Shown here piece by piece: positions 6,230 to 10,732 of a stretch of 10,732 nt of DNA (position 1 is the stretch's first letter; each line of letters opens with the position of its first letter). The notes beneath the pieces are model-generated. The model did not search any database, was not told where the DNA came from, and was given only the letters and a program-made list of their open reading frames with translations. The position numbers were made by a program, and so were the translations under genes. The stretch lies in contig CALMJN010000381.1 of the NCBI GenBank assembly GCA_937864385.1, positions 1-10,732 on the forward strand, in the 5' to 3' direction. The DNA is from an uncultured Methanosarcinales archaeon (GTDB taxonomy: Archaea; Halobacteriota; Methanosarcinia; Methanotrichales; Methanotrichaceae).

Positions 6230-9200
6230 AGCTGCAACATCCATTGCTATTCATATTGATCATATCCTGCATCGGGCAGGCCCTGTCAGACGATCATCTC
6301 CTGGAGAGGGGAATTAAGGGCGAGATCGAGGATGTGATCCTGATAGGAGCAGACGACTGGCACACCGCCATAGCTGCAACGCCTCTTGCCATATGGTCCG
6401 AGGAGAATGAGACCGTCAGGATTCCCCTATTGGTTCTTCCTCAAGAGGTCGAGGCCGGGGAGAGAAACGGATGGGTGGAGCAGTCCGATCTGGAGAGATA
6501 TGGAGCGCCGGCCATATTGAGTGCATTTAAGAGCGCCAACATCAGCGCCATTACCATTCATGGGTCCGGGGATAAGGTAAAGGATCTGACCGAGTCGGCT
6601 CATAAAGACGGCCTCAAGGTTTATATCACCGCAGGCCTGGAGGTCCCTCTCTCTGCCGAGAAAGCCTCCTTGGAGGAACTATCAGAGCTGCCGCAAGCCA
6701 TAGATGTCATGCTGGCTGAGGCCAGCCTTGATCTTCCCATAAGCAGCAACTCCGGAATCGACAGAAGCCTGCTTCAGGTCGCCAATCCCGATATAGGTGG
6801 AAATGCCACCCATTACTGCCCGGTCAACCAGGGGGCAAAGGACAGTCTCTACAATCACATCGAGACGCTGATCGACGACTACAAAGCAGACGGCGTGGTC
6901 CTTTACAATTTCGGATTTCAAGATGAGAATTACTGTTACTGCAATTTCTGCAAAGAGAAGTTCTATCAGGATACCGGTATAGACTTGAGCAAAGTTTATT
7001 CCAACAGCTACAACCTGGAGCGATGGAGGCAGTGGAAGCAGGACCAGGTCATGGAAATCGTAAACTATGCTCGCAATATTACCACCGATCTCGGCCCGGT
7101 CAAACTGGCAGCCGCCCTGGATAAACCCTTGGACCGGGTTCAGGGCTATAACTTCGCCCGGATATCCCAGGCAGCGGACTTCATGGTGATCTCTCCGCTC
7201 TCCGCTCAGGAGGTGGGTGAGGTCTGCCTTCTCAGCGAAAAGCCGGTTTATGTCCGACTGAGCGACGATTACCTCGCCTATATTCTATCCACCCAGAATG
7301 TGGAGGGTGCGGTAAGATATGTGGAGGACCTGAATAGCTTCGGAGCATACGGCCTGGCCTTTGAGTTTGATGTGGTCCACACCCCATTCTGGGCGGAGCT
7401 GGAGCCGCCATCGCCGGCAGCCAACTGGCTGCTGGGACAGATGGGCGGAGAGAGCCTGGCCATAGGCAATGTCTCCTGGAAATATGACCGGAAGCTACAG
7501 GCCAACAATAGCTACGATCTGGCGGAGAAGATCAGCCGGCGCTGGAAGAGCGCCCCGGGAGCGGTGATCATAGGCGAGAATTATAGCGCCGCTCTAACTG
7601 CCGCGCCCATTGCCTCTTATCTCAACTGGCCCGTTCTGTATGTAGGCGAGCAGATGCCTGTCGAGACCGAGGCGGCTTTGCAGCGTCTGGGGGCCAGAAA
7701 TGCAGCCCTGGCCGGGCATATCTCGGCTCAGGTCAAAGAGAACTTGAGCCGGATGAATATCACCTGGCAGGATGCATCAGAGAGAATGCTCATCGAGGAG
7801 ATGAGACGGAGAGGCGAGAGCCCGGATATGGTGGTTTATGCCAACTCCCGAGACCTCTCTCTGCTCCTGCCCCAGTCCCGTCCGTCGGTTAAAAGGACGT
7901 TTGCAGAGGATCTGCTGGTGAGAATGGAATTGAGCCCCAGCCAGCTTCCGGCGGAGGAGATAGGCCAGATCGTCAGGCTCAATATCACCCTCAGCAACAC
8001 CGGAAAAGAGAGGCTCCTCGGTGTGAGGCTGCTGGATTCCTTCCCCATGGGCCGCCTCATAAAATGGCCCCGAGCGGATGCTGGCCAGGTCAATATCACC
8101 GATCCTTACAGCGGACAGCCCTCCGATGCGGTGAATTCCTTCCTCAATGGCTCCCTGCTTCGCTGGAGCATAAATCGCCTTGAGCCAGGTCAGTCATCAA
8201 GTCTGAATGTGGATGTTGAGCTGCTCTATCCCATGGACAGCGGCTGGGAGGAGGGACTGGACCGGGGGGCCACTGTAGCCTACGATGGATACTCCTACAA
8301 TCATACTTTGAGGAACCTGGACGATCCTCCCGCCATAAATCTGACCTATCCCGTATGGATCTATTCCGGCAGGACCAACATCTCCTGGAGTCTGGACCGA
8401 GAGGCGGCTTATACCGCCATCAATCTCTACAGCCCGGACCGGGGCAGCGGCAGGCTGGAGATCACTGATATGGAGCCGGATAAGCTCTATGATGTGCAGG
8501 TGCAGATGCTCACCCCTGGAAGATGGACATTTAATATCGAGGCAGGAGATGGTGCTGTCCGCAAAACCAAGAACTACACCGTAGAGGTTCTATCCAACAC
8601 CCCGGCATTGAATATCACTGCTTTCAGCCATACCAAGGTGCCTCGCCTATCCCTGCTGGCGCCAGCCGCAGCGGCAGCTCGCCGGGCAGCTCTCCTGGAT
8701 GTGGCCAGAGACCCGCAGCAGATCGATCCCTCTGCCGAGGAGGAGGCGCTGAATCAGAAGGTCGAGGATCTGGAGATCTCTCCCCGCTATCTGATGGTGG
8801 TGGGAGACCCAGGCTCTATGCCATTGATATCCACCGGCCTGACCCAGAAGGTTGACGAAGTCATGGAGTACGAGATATTCCGGGATTATCAGCTCTTCCT
8901 GGACGAGGGCAACTACAGCAAGGTGGCGGTGGGAAGGATTATGGCTTTCTCGGTTTATGATGCATCCCAGCTTCTGGCCAGAACCCTGGCCTACGATCAG
9001 CTGAACGGCTCCTGGAAGAATAGTGCTCTGGTCATCTCTTCGCCTCCTCTCTCCTTCCCCCAGTCGCCCATAGCCATGAGAATCAGGGATTATTTGAGAG
9101 ATGCCGGACTGGAGGTCAAAGATCTGCGCTACGAGGAAGCCACCTACCAGCAGGCTGTCTCCCAGATGAACAACGGCCAGAACATAGTCACCTTCAACAA

Positions 9201-10581
9201 TCACGGCTCTGAAGACCAGTGGGGGCTATCGGATTGGTCGATGATGGACTCTACACTCACCGCAGGCCATGTAAAAGACCTGGTATTATCTCCCCAGACC
9301 ACCACAACCGATGCCTGTGTTACTGCGAATCTGAAAGGATATTATATCAATGTGACCGGAACCAGGATGTACATACCTCTCAAGCTGGAGGATTCCATTG
9401 CCCTTTCCTTTATCCGGGCCGGGGCGGTAAATTATATTGGTGAGTCCAGCCTCTCCTGGATCTTCCTCTCCGAGGACTTCATTAAGAGATTTTATCAATC
9501 TCTGGTTTATGAGAATGCCACGGTGGGAGAAGCGGTGCTTGATGCCGATAACCTCTACCGCCTCAAGTTTCAGGGAGCAGAGAACATTAAAGAGATATCG
9601 GACTACGATGAGCCCCTGCCGGAGTGGGATGAATCCATCTCTGAGATGCTCAATCAGACCGCTTACATGGATATGATGCTGGGCGACCCCAGCTTCCGGC
9701 CTTATCTGCCCCGGTCGCCTGCTCTCCCCTACCGCATCAATACCTTGCCCTCCAATGCAACCATAGACAACGCCAGTTCAGTCGAGACATCCATAACTCC
9801 TGAAAACGAGAGCGCTACCGACTGGGTATACTGGATTGAGACCGATAGCATCGGAGGCTCACTGAATCTCAATGCCCCTCCGGCGATCATAGGCGAGGCT
9901 CTTCTTCCTAAAGACGCAGACAAGGTGGTGGTCAAGGAGGATGGACTGACCGTCTGGCATGACGAATATGTCATTGGTGACGAAAAGAAGGTTATGTGGC
10001 CTGTGATTCGGCCCAGGCTGGGCGAGGAGAGGAGATTTTCAATTGAGTATATGATCATCCCCGGCCAGGTCCAGAAGATCAACATCACTGCTGGCTGGAA
10101 TGCTGTGTCCGTTTATCTCCGGCCCAATGATCCAAAGGCATCAAAGTACCTGTCCAATAAGCCCTATCGCAGCATATTCACCATAGCCGGCCAGGGCTGG
10201 GATTTCAATATGAAGGATGGAGAACTGGTAAATGTGACCAGCTTTTATCCCGGTGAGGGGCTGCTCATAGACAGCTCCGAAAACTTCACCCTGGAGATAG
10301 CGGGAAAGCCGGTGGACCTCCCCTATCGCCTGGATCTGCATCCCGGCTGGAATATGGTGGGCCTTCCAGTGAACCAGACCGTAGCCCTGGAGAACATCAC
10401 CGTCAATGTCAAGCATAAGAGATACAGCTATCCTGAGGCGGTAAATGAGGGAATGGTCTCAGCCTTCGTCTGGAAGTATGATCCTTCCGGCTGGACCCAT
10501 CTGGGGGAGAACGAGACCCTTATGCCGGGGATGGCCTACCTCTTCGAGGCCATGGACGATGCCAAACTGGAGTTCCGCTGA
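6226..10581 (+). CDS. Giant secreted multidomain protein, peptidase C25-like
   Basis: This is a 1451-aa exported protein. Signal peptide 1-21 begins at ATG 6226, with GAGGTGAG just upstream. In order it shows: a CWB2-like half (VILIGADDWHTAIAATPLA, 37-54); a glycoside-hydrolase-like barrel segment (about 90-400) with a C237-x-C239-x2-C242 cluster; a second CWB2-like segment (446-510); a CARDB/DUF11-like beta domain (565-695) and another (700-790); a gingipain-type domain (about 805-1165); a beta domain (1185-1280); and two C-terminal GWN repeats (1281-1451). In the C25-like part, YLMVVGDPGSMP (855-866), VAVGRIMA (900-907), NNHGSEDQWG with H993, DACVTAN with C1031, GAVNYIGES (1066-1074) and MLGDPSF (1151-1157) match the family layout. 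The His-Cys spacing of 38 resembles the 33 of RgpB. I count 31 N-x-S/T sequons. There is no membrane anchor. A surface protease or sheath-processing role is inferred; activity is unproven. Confidence 0.83.
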   Translation: MKLQHPLLFILIISCIGQALSDDHLLERGIKGEIEDVILIGADDWHTAIAATPLAIWSEENETVRIPLLVLPQEVEAGERNGWVEQSDLERYGAPAILSAFKSANISAITIHGSGDKVKDLTESAHKDGLKVYITAGLEVPLSAEKASLEELSELPQAIDVMLAEASLDLPISSNSGIDRSLLQVANPDIGGNATHYCPVNQGAKDSLYNHIETLIDDYKADGVVLYNFGFQDENYCYCNFCKEKFYQDTGIDLSKVYSNSYNLERWRQWKQDQVMEIVNYARNITTDLGPVKLAAALDKPLDRVQGYNFARISQAADFMVISPLSAQEVGEVCLLSEKPVYVRLSDDYLAYILSTQNVEGAVRYVEDLNSFGAYGLAFEFDVVHTPFWAELEPPSPAANWLLGQMGGESLAIGNVSWKYDRKLQANNSYDLAEKISRRWKSAPGAVIIGENYSAALTAAPIASYLNWPVLYVGEQMPVETEAALQRLGARNAALAGHISAQVKENLSRMNITWQDASERMLIEEMRRRGESPDMVVYANSRDLSLLLPQSRPSVKRTFAEDLLVRMELSPSQLPAEEIGQIVRLNITLSNTGKERLLGVRLLDSFPMGRLIKWPRADAGQVNITDPYSGQPSDAVNSFLNGSLLRWSINRLEPGQSSSLNVDVELLYPMDSGWEEGLDRGATVAYDGYSYNHTLRNLDDPPAINLTYPVWIYSGRTNISWSLDREAAYTAINLYSPDRGSGRLEITDMEPDKLYDVQVQMLTPGRWTFNIEAGDGAVRKTKNYTVEVLSNTPALNITAFSHTKVPRLSLLAPAAAAARRAALLDVARDPQQIDPSAEEEALNQKVEDLEISPRYLMVVGDPGSMPLISTGLTQKVDEVMEYEIFRDYQLFLDEGNYSKVAVGRIMAFSVYDASQLLARTLAYDQLNGSWKNSALVISSPPLSFPQSPIAMRIRDYLRDAGLEVKDLRYEEATYQQAVSQMNNGQNIVTFNNHGSEDQWGLSDWSMMDSTLTAGHVKDLVLSPQTTTTDACVTANLKGYYINVTGTRMYIPLKLEDSIALSFIRAGAVNYIGESSLSWIFLSEDFIKRFYQSLVYENATVGEAVLDADNLYRLKFQGAENIKEISDYDEPLPEWDESISEMLNQTAYMDMMLGDPSFRPYLPRSPALPYRINTLPSNATIDNASSVETSITPENESATDWVYWIETDSIGGSLNLNAPPAIIGEALLPKDADKVVVKEDGLTVWHDEYVIGDEKKVMWPVIRPRLGEERRFSIEYMIIPGQVQKINITAGWNAVSVYLRPNDPKASKYLSNKPYRSIFTIAGQGWDFNMKDGELVNVTSFYPGEGLLIDSSENFTLEIAGKPVDLPYRLDLHPGWNMVGLPVNQTVALENITVNVKHKRYSYPEAVNEGMVSAFVWKYDPSGWTHLGENETLMPGMAYLFEAMDDAKLEFR

Positions 10582-10591
10582 GAATCCGGAA

Positions 10592-10610
10592 GCTCCTTTT
10601 ATCTTTTTTT
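10592..10610 (+). terminator. T-rich terminator after the surface-protein pair
   Basis: The plus strand reads CCTTTTATC and then seven T (10604-10610), starting about 14 bases after the stop at 10581. I see no strong stem, but T-tracts alone can terminate archaeal RNA polymerase. The same bases lie inside the last codons of the proposed convergent minus-strand gene. Confidence 0.5.
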
Positions 10611-10732
10611 CGGGAACTGCGAAACCATTTCCCAATGATCAGAAGAAGGATCTATAATCAATTCTTCCTGTGCAATCAATTCTTCCTGTGCAATCAATTC
10701 TTCCTGTGCAATCAATTCTTCCTGTGCAATCA
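10599..10732 (-). CDS. Partial CDS, C-terminal end with AQEELI hexapeptide repeats
   Basis: On the minus strand one frame is open from the right edge to a TAA at 10599-10601. It encodes 43 visible residues: Ile, four exact AQEELI hexapeptides, then the unique tail IDPSSDHWEMVSQFPKKR. The 18-bp repeat unit is a multiple of three, so copy-number change keeps the frame. The hexapeptide is acidic and helix-forming, and the tail ends in basic residues, which looks more like a real protein end than a chance frame. The stop lies 17 bases from the stop of the giant surface protein, so the genes converge. The rest of the gene is outside the window, so its family cannot be told. The alternative is a non-coding tandem repeat: the plus-strand frames through the repeat are also open over this short span. 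Confidence 0.45.
   Translation of the reverse strand, partial: IAQEELIAQEELIAQEELIAQEELIIDPSSDHWEMVSQFPKKR
10656..10732. repeat. 18-bp tandem repeat, four copies plus a partial copy
   Basis: The unit AATCAATTCTTCCTGTGC occurs at 10656-10673, 10674-10691, 10692-10709 and 10710-10727. A fifth partial copy (AATCA) reaches the window edge. All copies are identical by eye, so the expansion is recent or the array is kept uniform. There are no spacers, so it is not CRISPR. The array probably continues to the right. The length being a multiple of three favours a coding minisatellite. Confidence 0.93.

Noticed and set aside
8647..9204. 185-aa open frame on the minus strand
   Set aside because: It is antisense to the C25-like domain of the giant protein and has no family resemblance of its own.
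10656..10732. Tandem repeat as the edge of a CRISPR array
   Set aside because: The 18-bp units abut directly with no spacers and the unit is too short for CRISPR. The length is a multiple of three and reads as a hexapeptide.

Overview
The window looks like a moderately GC-rich archaeal chromosome, most plausibly an acetate-using methanogen of the Methanothrix (Methanosaeta)/Methanosarcinales type. This is an inference from four things: a DUF2240 gene (a family essentially restricted to archaea), a good archaeal TATA box with a very short leader, frequent ATA, AGA and AGG codons, and two very large secreted proteins rich in N-glycosylation sequons. No rRNA, tRNA, IS element, integrase or CRISPR array was seen.

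Layout. (1) Bases 2-352 hold the 3' end of an unrecognised plus-strand gene, followed by a hairpin and T-run terminator. (2) Bases 353-734 have no confident gene; one frame resembles the N-terminal half of a glutathione S-transferase and may be a decayed remnant. (3) Bases 735-4485 form a four-gene minus-strand operon. In transcription order it encodes a DUF2240 protein, an unrecognised 109-aa helical protein, and two radical SAM proteins with N-terminal cobalamin-binding-type domains. Gaps are 33-40 bases, a TATA box lies at 4519-4526, and a hairpin terminator lies at 700-723. (4) A divergent intergenic region covers 4486-4642. (5) Bases 4643-10581 form a two-gene plus-strand unit whose genes overlap by 4 bases. 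The first product is a 528-aa secreted protein with Ig-like domains and a CWB2-like (cell-wall-binding repeat 2) module. The second is a 1451-aa secreted protein that combines CWB2-like modules, a glycoside-hydrolase-like barrel segment, beta-sandwich domains and a gingipain-type (peptidase C25-like) domain with a plausible His/Cys dyad. (6) At the right edge, four exact copies plus a partial copy of an 18-bp repeat read on the minus strand as repeated AQEELI hexapeptides. They run into a short tail and a stop codon, so the window probably ends in the 3' part of a convergent gene.

How the parts may work together. The left operon looks like a small-molecule or lipid/cofactor modification unit whose substrate cannot be read from sequence. 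The right pair looks like a cell-surface system in which two co-translated exported proteins share an adhesion-type module and the larger one carries a protease-like domain. This could serve envelope or sheath assembly, processing or turnover. That last step is inference.
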